Origin: WLNJ01 sp037131165
GTDB taxonomy: Bacteria > Actinomycetota > Thermoleophilia > Solirubrobacterales > Solirubrobacteraceae
DNA length: 10,626 bases
Direction: 5' to 3'
NCBI GenBank assembly: GCA_037131165.1
Contig: JBAXRO010000064.1
Location: 1-10,626, forward strand
Part shown: positions 1 to 6,187 of the stretch, in pieces
Numbering within the stretch: position 1 is the stretch's first letter
How the letters are laid out: every line of letters starts with the position of its first letter
Program-made: the position numbers and the translations under genes
The notes under the pieces: model-generated
Told to the model about the DNA's origin: nothing
Databases searched by the model: none
What the model saw: the letters and a program-made list of their open reading frames with translations, nothing else

Positions 1-777
1 CGGAAGATACGACTGCTGGCCCCCGGTCATGCGGCGTCCGACCATGCGCTTGGCGAACTGGATCGGGATTCGGCGCTGGCCTTCCTGCACGAAGACCACG
101 GCGGCGATCACGGCGAGCGCGAGGAACGGCATCAGGACCTTGAACACTTGGTCGTTGGTGGTCCACCACGCCTGGACGCCCCTCGGCAGGCCGGAGACGA
201 TCGAAGCGAAGATCATCAGAGAGATTCCGTTGCCGATGCCCCGCTGGGTGATCAGCTCGCCCATCCACATCAGCAGGATGGTGCCGGCAGTCAGCGAGAT
301 CACGATCAGGGTGACGGTCGGGAAGCCAAAGCCCCTGATCACTTCCTGACCGGCCGCGCTCTGGAAGGAGCGGAACAGGAAGACGTAGCCAACCGACTGC
401 GCGAGAGCGAGCCCGACAGTCAGGTAACGCGTGTACTGGGTGATCTTCGCTTGGCCGACCTCGCCTTCCTTCGAGAGCTTCTCGAGCGAGGGAACGACGA
501 CCGTCAAGAGCTGCAGGATGATCGACGCGGTGATGTACGGCATGATCCCCAGCGCAAAGAGGGCGAGCCGCTGGAGCCCGCCGCCGGAGAAGATGTTGAG
601 GAACCCGAGGATGTTCGATCCACCGAAGTTCTGCTGGATCTGTGCGACCGCCTCGGAGTTGATCCCCGGCGCAGGGATGTGGGAACCGAGCCTGTAGAGC
701 GCAAGGAGGGCTGCCGTGAACAGCAGCTTCTTGCGAATCTCAGGAACGGTGAAGGCTCGGAGGATGGTGCTCAGCAC
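1..777 (-). CDS. secY: Protein translocase subunit SecY, N-terminal 259 residues (3' end beyond window)
   Basis: SecY is the pore-forming subunit of the SecYEG translocon in the cytoplasmic membrane. I translated this frame by hand. It opens with a GTG at 777 and reads VLSTILRAFTVPEIRKK, the usual amphipathic SecY N-terminus, and stays open to base 1. Visible hydrophobic segments lie near residues 17-33, 69-92, 119-136, 153-172, 181-198 and 211-230, matching TM1-TM6. Family hallmarks include SHIPAPGI (32-39), PYITASIILQLL (80-91), GIGNGISL (180-187) and the cytosolic AKRMVGRRM stretch near 243-251. SecY proteins usually have about 420-440 residues, so roughly 40% lies outside the window. The gene follows rplO after 23 nt, the standard place for secY at the end of the spc cluster. 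Only a weak GGTGG lies before the GTG, so the exact start is less certain than the identity. Confidence 0.95.
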   Translation of the reverse strand, partial: MLSTILRAFTVPEIRKKLLFTAALLALYRLGSHIPAPGINSEAVAQIQQNFGGSNILGFLNIFSGGGLQRLALFALGIMPYITASIILQLLTVVVPSLEKLSKEGEVGQAKITQYTRYLTVGLALAQSVGYVFLFRSFQSAAGQEVIRGFGFPTVTLIVISLTAGTILLMWMGELITQRGIGNGISLMIFASIVSGLPRGVQAWWTTNDQVFKVLMPFLALAVIAAVVFVQEGQRRIPIQFAKRMVGRRMTGGQQSYLP

Positions 778-800
778 AGTGCCACCGCCCGTTCCCGGGC

Positions 801-1310
801 TTACTCCCCGAGGGTCTCCGCCGTGCCGCCTGCGGCCGCGATCGCTTCGCGCGCCGAGGCGCTGAAGCCATGGGCCTTGACGGTCAGCGACTTCGACAGT
901 TCGCCGTTGCCGAGGATCTTCACCGGGATTCCGTTGCGCGTCGCCAGGCCGGCTGCGCGCAGCGTGTCAGGGGTGACCTCGGCTCCCGCCTCGAAGCGCT
1001 CCTCGAGGTCTGAGAGGTTGACGGGCTGGGTCCGCGTGCGGAAAGGCTCGAACGGCATCGACTTCTTCATGTGCGGGCCGCGCAGCTTGCGCATCCGCAT
1101 GTGAATCGGAGTCTGGCCTCCCTCGAAGCGATCACGGCGCTTCGAGCCGGAGCGCGAGCCGTAGCCTTTTTGGCCGCGACCGGAGGTCTTGCCCGTGCCG
1201 GAACCCTCGCCACGACCGATGCGCTTGCGCGGGCGCTTCGCACCCTTCGCCGGGCGGAGGTTGTGCAGGCCGAGCCGTTCCTCTTGGCCGTCGTTGATCT
1301 CTTCAGCCAT
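801..1310 (-). CDS. rplO: 50S ribosomal protein L15
   Basis: L15 is a late-assembling large-subunit protein that reaches into the 23S rRNA core. The 169-residue product has the long basic, glycine-rich N-terminal arm typical of the family: LHNLRPAKGAKRPRKRIGRG at about 15-34, followed by SGTGKTSGRGQKG. The globular C-terminal part includes VKILGNGELSKSLTVKAHGFSASA near 130-153. About 14 residues (MAEEINDGQEERLG) precede the usual start of the family. They are short, acidic and could be a small extension, but the ATG at 1310 is well supported: an AGAGGA Shine-Dalgarno sits 6 nt upstream, and the ATG overlaps the rpmD stop as TGATG, which suggests translational coupling. The stop is TAA. It is followed by secY, as in most bacteria. 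Confidence 0.97.
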   Translation of the reverse strand: MAEEINDGQEERLGLHNLRPAKGAKRPRKRIGRGEGSGTGKTSGRGQKGYGSRSGSKRRDRFEGGQTPIHMRMRKLRGPHMKKSMPFEPFRTRTQPVNLSDLEERFEAGAEVTPDTLRAAGLATRNGIPVKILGNGELSKSLTVKAHGFSASAREAIAAAGGTAETLGE

Positions 1311-1489
1311 CAGGATTCCTCTACTTCGACGAGATGTGCGACCCGGCGGATCATGCCGCGCAGCTGCGGGCGGTCCTCATGCTCGACCGTATGGCCGATA
1401 CGGCGCAGGCCGAGCGACTCGAGGGTCGCGAGCTGGGCGGCGTCGGAGCCGTTGCTCGACTTCACCTGGCGGATCTTGACCGCGCTCAC
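1310..1489 (-). CDS. rpmD: 50S ribosomal protein L30
   Basis: L30 is a small protein on the solvent side of the large subunit. This 59-residue reading frame is short and easily missed. It reads VSAVKIRQVKSSNGSDAAQLATLESLGLRRIGHTVEHEDRP and continues to VEVEES (codons split here only for reading). The KIRQVKS strand, the LGLRRIG segment and the internal GMIRRVAHLVEV strand are family features, and the length fits the usual 55-62 residues. It starts with GTG at 1489. The GTGA overlap with the rpsE stop and a GAGGAG Shine-Dalgarno 8 nt upstream (1498-1503) fix this start. The site is built into the coding end of the rpsE tail. Its stop overlaps the rplO ATG. Its place between rpsE and rplO is the canonical spc position. 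Confidence 0.95.
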   Translation of the reverse strand: MSAVKIRQVKSSNGSDAAQLATLESLGLRRIGHTVEHEDRPQLRGMIRRVAHLVEVEES

Positions 1490-2319
1490 GAGCCCGGCTC
1501 CTCGGGGGCGGCTTCGGCCTCCGGAACAGCCTCGGCTGCGGGAGCCTCGGGTGCCGCTTCGGCTGCGGGCGCTTCCGGGGCGGGAGCCTCGGGGGCTGCT
1601 TCGGCCTCCGCAACAGCCTCGGCTGCGGGAGCCTCGGGTGCCGCTTCCGGCGGGGCAGCCTCGGCTGCCGCGGGCTGTGCAGGTGTTGTGTCGGCGGGCG
1701 CTGCCTCTGCCGGAGCCGGAGCAGCCGGCGTTGCAGCCGCCTCGGGGGCAGGGGAGTCGGCCTGTGCCGCTTCGCCCTCGACTGTTGCGCCGGCGTTGCG
1801 GTTCGGATCGAGGCCGAGGACCTTGTCGACGCTGATCCCACGCAGCTCGGCGACCTCGTCGGGAGTGCGCAGCGCGCGCAGCCCCTCCATCGTCGCCTTG
1901 ACGAGGTTGATCGGGGTCTGCGAGCCGAGGCTCTTGGAGAGGATGTCGCTGATCCCGGCGAGCTCGAGCACCGCTCGCACTCCCCCGCCTGCGATCACGC
2001 CGGTACCGGGTGAGGCGGGCTTCATCAGGACGCTGCCGGAGCAGAAGTTGCCAGTTACGGGGTGCGGGATCGTCGCTCCGTGACGAGGCACGCGATAGAG
2101 GTTCTTCTTGGCCTGATCGACGCCCTTCTGGATCGCGACCGGAACTTCCTTGGCCTTGCCGTAGCCGATGCCGACGACTTCGCGCTCGTCACCAACCACG
2201 ACGAGAGCCGTGAAGCTGAATCGACGACCGCCCTTGACGACCTTGGCGACGCGGTTGATCTCGACTACTCGCTCTGCGAGGTCGAGGCCTGCGGGGGAAA
2301 CTGTTCTCTGGGAAGCCAT
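1486..2319 (-). CDS. rpsE: 30S ribosomal protein S5 with long Ala/Glu/Pro-rich C-terminal tail
   Basis: S5 binds the 16S rRNA near the decoding and mRNA-entry regions and affects fidelity. The conserved core covers about residues 12-170: ERVVEINRVAKVVKGGRRFSF is the double-stranded RNA-binding S5 domain with its spectinomycin-loop region intact, and VGIGYGKAKEVPVAIQKG, GTGVIAGGGVRAVLELAGI and the GISVDKVLGL end are classic. S5 usually stops around 160-175 residues. Here a further ~105 residues (171-277) consist almost only of Ala, Glu and Pro, with internal repeats. The core shows no defect, so the protein should function. The tail remains in frame and ends on a GTGA overlap with rpmD, so it is not a frameshift product. 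The start ATG at 2319 lies 19 nt after rplR with only a distant AAAGG before it, a weak ribosome site; no better start is visible. Confidence 0.97.
   Translation of the reverse strand: MASQRTVSPAGLDLAERVVEINRVAKVVKGGRRFSFTALVVVGDEREVVGIGYGKAKEVPVAIQKGVDQAKKNLYRVPRHGATIPHPVTGNFCSGSVLMKPASPGTGVIAGGGVRAVLELAGISDILSKSLGSQTPINLVKATMEGLRALRTPDEVAELRGISVDKVLGLDPNRNAGATVEGEAAQADSPAPEAAATPAAPAPAEAAPADTTPAQPAAAEAAPPEAAPEAPAAEAVAEAEAAPEAPAPEAPAAEAAPEAPAAEAVPEAEAAPEEPGS
1498..1503 (-). promoter_or_regulatory. Shine-Dalgarno site for rpmD (decides GTG start)
   Basis: Reading the minus strand, GAGGAG lies 8 nt before the GTG at 1489. It falls inside the last codons of rpsE (the EEPGS end), so the final residues of the S5 tail double as the ribosome binding site of L30. 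This supports a GTG start with no untranslated spacer. Confidence 0.7.
1501..1647 (-). repeat. 60-bp direct repeat inside the rpsE tail (two copies, 87 bp offset)
   Basis: The segment 1501-1560 recurs at 1588-1647. I count two mismatches in 60 positions (1510/1597 and 1524/1611). The offset is 87 bp, exactly 29 codons, so the frame is kept. The copies encode residues 254-273 and 225-244 of S5. One mismatch is synonymous and the other swaps Pro for Ala. The near identity points to a recent in-frame duplication by slippage or unequal recombination. Confidence 0.9.
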
Positions 2320-2338
2320 TGGGGGTCGAGAGTACCTT

Positions 2339-2692
2339 TCAGAAGGTCAGGCCGCCCTCGCGGGCGCCGTCAGCCAGGGCCTTGACCCGGCCGTGATAGA
2401 GGTAACCGCCACGATCGAAGACAGCCGAGTCGACCCCGGCCTGCTTCGCTCGCTCGGCGAGCAACTGACCGGCCTTGTCGGCCTGCTCGAGCGGCTTGAG
2501 GCCACGCAGCTCGGCCTCCGTCCAGTTGACGGCGCAGATCGTGCGGCCTGCATCGTCGTCGATCAACTGGGCATTGATGCCGCGATTGGAACGGAAAACG
2601 CTGATACGGGGACGCTCGGCCGTGCCGCGCACCTTCGCGCGAACGCGACGGCGACGCTTGAGACGGCCCTTCTGCTTGGCAGCTGCGTTCAT
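2339..2692 (-). CDS. rplR: 50S ribosomal protein L18
   Basis: L18 binds 5S rRNA, together with L5, in the central protuberance. The 117-residue product starts with the highly basic RNA-binding arm (KQKGRLKRRRRVRAKVRGT, about 7-25). The family core follows: RPRISVFRSNRGINAQLIDDDAGRT at 28-52, and the GVDSAVFDRGGYLYHGRVKALADGAREGGL end at about 86-115. Length and ending (GLTF) are typical. The ATG at 2692 overlaps the rplF stop as ATGA, so the two are probably translationally coupled; the Shine-Dalgarno is weak. After its TGA come 19 untranslated nt before rpsE. Confidence 0.97.
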   Translation of the reverse strand: MNAAAKQKGRLKRRRRVRAKVRGTAERPRISVFRSNRGINAQLIDDDAGRTICAVNWTEAELRGLKPLEQADKAGQLLAERAKQAGVDSAVFDRGGYLYHGRVKALADGAREGGLTF

Positions 2693-3222
2693 GCTCTCTT
2701 GCCAACCTTCCGGACGACGTACTCGCCTTCGTAGCGGATGCCCTTGCCCTTGTAGGGCTCGGGCGGACGCTGCTTGCGGATCACGGCGGCAACCTGACCG
2801 ACCTGCTGCTTGCTGATCCCGCGGACCGTGATGCTCGTCGGCTGCGGAACCTCGAATTCGATTCCCTCGGGGGCGTCGATCTCGACCGGGTGCGAGTAGC
2901 CGACGGCCAGCTCAAGGTCCTTGCCCTTCAGTGCAGCCCTGTAGCCGACGCCTTGGATCTCGAGCTTCTTCTCGAATCCCTCGGTTACGCCCTGGACCAT
3001 GTTTGCGATAAGGGTGCGGGTCAGTCCGTGGAGCGCTCGGTGGTCGCCGCGGTCACTCGGGCGGGCGACGACGATCTGGCCGTCGTCCTTGCTGATCTCG
3101 ATATCGCGGTTGACGCGCTCGCTCAGCTCGCCCTTCGGACCGCGCACGGTCACGAGCTCGGGTGCGATGTCGACCTCGACACCGTCCGGCACTGGGATTG
3201 GCTGTCTACCGATTCGCGACAT
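2689..3222 (-). CDS. rplF: 50S ribosomal protein L6
   Basis: L6 sits at the base of the L7/L12 stalk next to the sarcin-ricin loop, where translational GTPases bind. The 177-residue product begins MSRIGRQPIPVPDGV, the standard L6 start. It contains two related alpha/beta domains, with the joint near HGLTRTLIANMVQGVTEGFEKKLEIQGVGYRA (about 65-96). It ends with the signature PEPYKGKGIRYEGEYVVRKVGKRA. Length is typical and no insertion is seen. The start is 3 nt after the rpsH stop with a modest GGTG upstream; the TGA overlaps the rplR start as ATGA. Confidence 0.98.
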   Translation of the reverse strand: MSRIGRQPIPVPDGVEVDIAPELVTVRGPKGELSERVNRDIEISKDDGQIVVARPSDRGDHRALHGLTRTLIANMVQGVTEGFEKKLEIQGVGYRAALKGKDLELAVGYSHPVEIDAPEGIEFEVPQPTSITVRGISKQQVGQVAAVIRKQRPPEPYKGKGIRYEGEYVVRKVGKRA

Positions 3223-3225
3223 GGT

Positions 3226-3633
3226 TCACCAGACGTGGGCCACGACTTCGCCGCCGACGCCCTCGCGGCGGGCGTCGTGCCCGGTCATGACCCCGTGGGA
3301 GGTCGAGATGATCGCTGTGCCGAGACCGCCCTGGACCTTCGGGATGTGGTCGTGGTCGACATAGCTGCGACGGCCGGGCCGTGAGATGCGGCGGATACCT
3401 GTGATCACGGGGCGCTGGTCATCCGTGTAGCGCAGGGTGACCCGCAGGCGCTCTCCGGTCTCGCCCTCGGGCGCAGGCTCTTGGGCGTAGGCCTTGATGT
3501 AGCCCTGCTCCTTGAGGATCTTGAGGATGTCGCCCTTGAGGCGCGAAGCAGGCACGACGACCTCGGAGTGCCGCGCGCTGGAAGCGTTGCGGACACGGGT
3601 CAGGAGATCGGCGATGGGGTCGGTGTGTGACAT
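3226..3633 (-). CDS. rpsH: 30S ribosomal protein S8
   Basis: S8 binds the central domain of 16S rRNA and is an early assembly protein; in Escherichia coli it is also the repressor of the spc operon. The 135-residue product begins with TDPIADLLTRVRNA, and continues with ASRLKGDILKILKEQGYI and the RPGRRSYVDHDHIPKVQGGLGTAIISTSHGVMTGHDARREGVGGEVVAHVW end. The STSHGVMTGHDARREGVGGE motif carries the rRNA-binding residues. A short loop (QEPAPEGETGERLR, about 51-64) is slightly acidic but within family variation. The gene lies 10 nt after rpsN without a strong Shine-Dalgarno. Whether autoregulation exists here cannot be told from this sequence. Confidence 0.98.
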   Translation of the reverse strand: MSHTDPIADLLTRVRNASSARHSEVVVPASRLKGDILKILKEQGYIKAYAQEPAPEGETGERLRVTLRYTDDQRPVITGIRRISRPGRRSYVDHDHIPKVQGGLGTAIISTSHGVMTGHDARREGVGGEVVAHVW

Positions 3634-3643
3634 CTGGTGGTGC

Positions 3644-3829
3644 CTACCAGCTCGACTTGGTCATTCCGGGGATGTAGCCGTTGTGAGCGAGCTCGCGCAG
3701 GCAAATTCGGCAGACGCCGAACCGGCGATACACGGAGCGCGGCCGTCCACAACGCCGGCAACGGGTGTACTCGCGGGTCTTGTACTTCTGGGGGCGCTGC
3801 TGGCGCACGCGCTGTGACGTCTTGGCCAT
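3644..3829 (-). CDS. rpsN: 30S ribosomal protein S14, zinc-binding (type Z)
   Basis: S14 belongs to the head of the small subunit. This is the short, 61-residue zinc-ribbon form: two CxxC pairs are visible at Cys24/Cys27 and Cys40/Cys43, within YTRCRRCGRPRSVYRRFGVC. The C-terminal RELAHNGYIPGMTKSSW is diagnostic. The start is the ATG at 3829, giving MAKTSQRVRQQ; the longer frame running upstream belongs to no protein. An AGGAAGAGG Shine-Dalgarno lies in the 16-nt gap after rplE. Many actinobacteria keep a second, cysteine-free S14 elsewhere that is used when zinc is scarce; none is in this window. It is commonly placed between rplE and rpsH, as here. Confidence 0.97.
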   Translation of the reverse strand: MAKTSQRVRQQRPQKYKTREYTRCRRCGRPRSVYRRFGVCRICLRELAHNGYIPGMTKSSW

Positions 3830-3845
3830 CCTCTTCCTGTTCCTG

Positions 3846-4649
3846 TCAGTCGCCGTCTTCGGCGGTGTCTGTGTCGGCTTGGTCTTCACCGGCTGCGTCG
3901 GCGTCGGCCTCGGCTTCCGGACCCGGCTCGGAATCTGCTTCCGGCTCGGTTTCAGTCTCTTCGGCTTCGACTTCCGGAGCCTCGTCAGCTGCCGGCTCGG
4001 CCTCGGTGGCCTCCTCGGCTGCCTCCTCGACCGGGGCCGAAGCCTCAGTCTCGGCCTCCGGCTCCTCCGCCTCCGGCGCCGCAGCCTGCTGGACGGGCTT
4101 TGCGGCCGGCTTGGCGAACGGCATACCGAACAGCTCGAGAAGAGCATAGGCCTCTTCGTCGGTCTTGGCGCTCGTCGTCATCGTGATGTCGAGACCCCTG
4201 ACCTGATCGACTGCGTCGTAGTCGATTTCCGGGAAGATGATCTGCTCGCGGACACCGAGCGCGTAGTTGCCTCGGCCGTCGAAAGCCTTCGGGTTGAGGC
4301 CGCGGAAGTCGCGGATCCGCGGGATCGCGACCGACATCAGCCTGTCGAGGAACTCGTAGAGCCGCTCGCCGCGCAGCGTCACCGCGAGGCCGACAGGCAT
4401 TCCCTCGCGCAGCTTGAACTGGGCGATCGACTTCTTCGAGCGGCGGATGTTGGGGTGCTGGCCGGTAATCGTCGCCAGCTGCTCCTGGGCAGCCTCGAGC
4501 ATCTTCGAATCCTGCTTGGCCTCGCCCACTCCCATGTTGACGACGATCTTCTCGATCTTCGGAGCCTGCATCGGCGAGCTGTAGCCGAACCGCTCGATCA
4601 TCGCCGGGCGGATTTCCTTCTCGTAGCGTTCTTTCAGTCGGGCGGCCAT
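3846..4649 (-). CDS. rplE: 50S ribosomal protein L5 with long acidic C-terminal tail
   Basis: L5 binds 5S rRNA and contacts the P-site tRNA and the small-subunit head. The core (residues 1-181) is normal: RLKERYEKEIRPAMIERFGY, PKIEKIVVNMGVGEA, ATITGQHPNIRRSKKSIAQFKLREG, FRGLNPKAFDGRGNYALGV and the EEAYALLELFGMPF end. L5 usually ends here at about 180 residues. Another 86 residues (182-267) follow, about 34 of which are Asp or Glu and only one is Lys, the rest being mostly Ala, Pro and Thr. This is strongly acidic and looks disordered. It is in frame and closes with TGA 16 nt before rpsN. The ATG overlaps the rplX stop as TGATG; GGGGAG lies about 11 nt upstream. Confidence 0.97.
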   Translation of the reverse strand: MAARLKERYEKEIRPAMIERFGYSSPMQAPKIEKIVVNMGVGEAKQDSKMLEAAQEQLATITGQHPNIRRSKKSIAQFKLREGMPVGLAVTLRGERLYEFLDRLMSVAIPRIRDFRGLNPKAFDGRGNYALGVREQIIFPEIDYDAVDQVRGLDITMTTSAKTDEEAYALLELFGMPFAKPAAKPVQQAAAPEAEEPEAETEASAPVEEAAEEATEAEPAADEAPEVEAEETETEPEADSEPGPEAEADADAAGEDQADTDTAEDGD

Positions 4650-4984
4650 CAGTCGATCTTCTCCCCGCTGCGCTTGGCGATCCGGATCCGCTGACCGCCT
4701 TCGCGGGTGACGCCGATCCTCGTCGGCTTGCCATCCTTGGGGTCGAGCAGCATCACGTTCGACACGTGGATCGGGCCCTCCTGGGAGATCACGCCGCCGA
4801 CCGTCTCTGCCCTGTCGGCTCCTGCGACCTGCTCGGGCCGGACATGGCGCTTGATCATGTTGAGGCCTTCGACGAAGACCTTGCTCTTCTCGGTGTCGAC
4901 ACGAAGGACTTCACCCTTCTTGCCGCGGTCCTTGCCGGAGACGACCTGAACGGTGTCACCCTTGCGGATCTTCATGCCTGCCAT
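4649..4984 (-). CDS. rplX: 50S ribosomal protein L24
   Basis: L24 is one of the two assembly initiators of the large subunit and lies near the tunnel exit. The 111-residue product has an N-terminal KOW motif, MKIRKGDTVQVVSGKDRGKKGEVLRV at about 4-29, followed by the FVEGLNMIKRHVRP segment (about 37-50) and the ISQEGPIHVSNVMLLDP strand typical of bacterial L24. The first ATG (4984) overlaps the rplN stop as TGATG, with a good GGAGG 7 nt upstream. Starting at Met4 would match many relatives equally well, but the overlap and ribosome site favour the first codon. Confidence 0.97.
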   Translation of the reverse strand: MAGMKIRKGDTVQVVSGKDRGKKGEVLRVDTEKSKVFVEGLNMIKRHVRPEQVAGADRAETVGGVISQEGPIHVSNVMLLDPKDGKPTRIGVTREGGQRIRIAKRSGEKID

Positions 4985-5352
4985 CAGAGAACCTCCGGTG
5001 CGAGCGAGACGATCTTCATGAAGTCGCGGTCGCGGAGCTCGCGGGCGACCGGTCCGAAGATGCGGGTGCCGCGGGGGTTGTTCTGGTCGTCAATGATCAC
5101 GGCGGCGTTCTCGTCGAAGCCGATCGAGGTGCCGTCGTCCCGGCTGAAAGGCTTGCGGGTGCGCACGACGACTGCGGTGACGACCTCGCCCTTCTTGACG
5201 GTCCCCTGAGGGGCCGCCTGCTTGACGGTCGCGACGATCACGTCGCCGACGCGGGCGTAGCGCTGGCGTGAGCCGCCTCGGACCCGGATGCAGAGGATCT
5301 CCCTGGCGCCGCTGTTGTCGGCGACGCGGAGTCGTGTTTCGTTCTGAATCAC
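4984..5352 (-). CDS. rplN: 50S ribosomal protein L14
   Basis: L14 contacts the small subunit and silencing factor RsfS on the ribosomal interface. The product reads VIQNETRLRVADNSGAREILCIRV and ends FMKIVSLAPEVL, 122 residues, exactly the usual bacterial length. ENAAVIIDDQNNPRGTRIFGPVARELRD near the C-terminus is diagnostic. It begins with GTG at 5352; the frame continues upstream but that stretch is not L14-like and lies under rpsQ. A GGAG 8 nt before the GTG and a GTGA overlap with the rpsQ stop settle the start. In the E. coli arrangement rplN opens the spc operon with its own promoter; here no spacer is left for one between it and rpsQ. Confidence 0.97.
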   Translation of the reverse strand: MIQNETRLRVADNSGAREILCIRVRGGSRQRYARVGDVIVATVKQAAPQGTVKKGEVVTAVVVRTRKPFSRDDGTSIGFDENAAVIIDDQNNPRGTRIFGPVARELRDRDFMKIVSLAPEVL

Positions 5353-5966
5353 TTGGCACGCTCCAGGACCTGCTCGAGGCGCCAGCGCTTCGAGCGGGAC
5401 ATCGGGCGGCACTCGATCACGGAGACGGTGTCGCCGATATGGGCGTCGTTGCTCTCGTCGTGGGCGTGAAGGGTGGACGAACTGCGGACGATCTTCTCGT
5501 ACTTGGGGTGCCGGCGGGCGACATCGACCCGCACCGTGATCGTCTTGTCTCCCTTGTCGGAAACGACGATCCCTTGTCGGAGCTTCGGGTTGCCGGGCTC
5601 GCGGGTCTTGGCGGGAGTCGGCTCGGCCGAGGGGGCAGCAGCGCGCTTGGCCTTCTGACGGGTGCGCCAATGGCGCCGGGCAGCGGCCTTCTTGGCACGC
5701 TCCTCGGCCCGCTCGGCGGCACGGGCCCCGGCGTCACGCTCCGGCTTGACCTCGCCCTTGTGCTCCGAGCGTGCCTTGCGGCGGATCTCCTTGGGGTGCG
5801 GCTTGGCGGCAGGCTCCTCGTCGCCGGCGACCTCGGCCGCGGCGTCATTCGACCCAGCTGCCTCTGCAGCGGGGGTCTCCTCGGCTACCGGCGTTTCCTC
5901 GGCAGCAGTCTCTTCGACCGGGGTCTCTTCCACCGGTGTCTCCTCTGTGGTCTCTTCGTCGCTCAC
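5349..5966 (-). CDS. rpsQ: 30S ribosomal protein S17 with ~126-residue N-terminal extension
   Basis: S17 is a small primary-binding protein of the 30S body. The conserved part is only the last ~79 residues (127-205): NPKLRQGIVVSDKGDKTITVRVD, then the HPKYEKIVRSSSTLHAHDESN loop and GDTVSVIECRPMSRSKRWRLEQVLERAK, all standard OB-fold features. S17 normally has about 80-90 residues. Upstream in the same frame are two added segments: residues 1-51, acidic and with EETPVEETPVEET repeats, and residues 52-126, rich in Lys, Arg and Ala. The start is a GTG at 5966, overlapping the rpmC stop as GTGA, with AGGAG 10 nt upstream. The extension contains no Met, so a short S17 would need a GTG or TTG start within it. 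This is the largest addition relative to core in the window. Confidence 0.93.
   Translation of the reverse strand: MSDEETTEETPVEETPVEETAAEETPVAEETPAAEAAGSNDAAAEVAGDEEPAAKPHPKEIRRKARSEHKGEVKPERDAGARAAERAEERAKKAAARRHWRTRQKAKRAAAPSAEPTPAKTREPGNPKLRQGIVVSDKGDKTITVRVDVARRHPKYEKIVRSSSTLHAHDESNDAHIGDTVSVIECRPMSRSKRWRLEQVLERAK
5361..5364 (-). promoter_or_regulatory. Shine-Dalgarno for rplN (decides GTG start)
   Basis: GGAG on the minus strand stands 8 nt upstream of the GTG at 5352, inside the C-terminal codons of rpsQ (the LERAK end). It selects this codon over longer in-frame alternatives that would extend the frame to 5670. Confidence 0.65.
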
Positions 5967-6187
5967 TCTTCAATTTCTCCTGTGATGGCGATCCCGCGCT
6001 GGGCGCAAACGGTGATCGTGCGGGCGACGTGGCGCCTGGCGGCGCTCAACGAAGCGGTGTCCTCGAGCTCACCCGTCGCGTTGCGGAAGCGCAGGTCGAA
6101 CAGCTCGCGGCGGGCACGGGAAGCGTGCAGGGCGAGCTCGTCAGGCTCCATCTCCCTGAGGTCCTTGGCCGATGCGAACTTCGCCAT
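5963..6187 (-). CDS. rpmC: 50S ribosomal protein L29
   Basis: L29 is a small helical protein near the tunnel exit, where it helps dock trigger factor and signal recognition particle. The 74-residue product has the family pattern: AKDLREMEPDELALHASRARRELFDLRFRNATGELEDTASLSAARRHVARTITV, with LFDLRFRNATGEL as its most recognisable stretch (about 29-41). Length is at the upper end of the usual 60-75. The ATG overlaps the rplP stop (TGATG) with GAGGA just upstream, and its own stop overlaps the rpsQ start (GTGA). It is in the canonical rplP-rpmC-rpsQ order. Confidence 0.97.
   Translation of the reverse strand: MAKFASAKDLREMEPDELALHASRARRELFDLRFRNATGELEDTASLSAARRHVARTITVCAQRGIAITGEIEE
5977..5981 (-). 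promoter_or_regulatory. Shine-Dalgarno for rpsQ (supports the long form)
   Basis: AGGAG on the minus strand lies 10 nt before the GTG at 5966, inside the end of rpmC. Spacing is slightly long but workable. Together with the GTGA overlap it argues that the long N-terminal extension of S17 is translated. Confidence 0.65.

Noticed and set aside
3765..4694. Plus-strand open frame with apparent hydrophobic N-terminus opposite L5
   Set aside because: The hydrophobic look comes from reading the acidic tail's codons backwards. The opposite strand encodes an unmistakable L5.
5353..5670. Longer N-terminal version of L14 reaching 5670
   Set aside because: The upstream part is the rpsQ region in another frame, and 122 residues from the GTG at 5352 match the family length exactly, with a proper ribosome site.
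5589..5966. S17 head as a frameshift or misassembly artefact
   Set aside because: The frame is open throughout, keeps a consistent composition, and begins on an overlap with rpmC backed by a Shine-Dalgarno.
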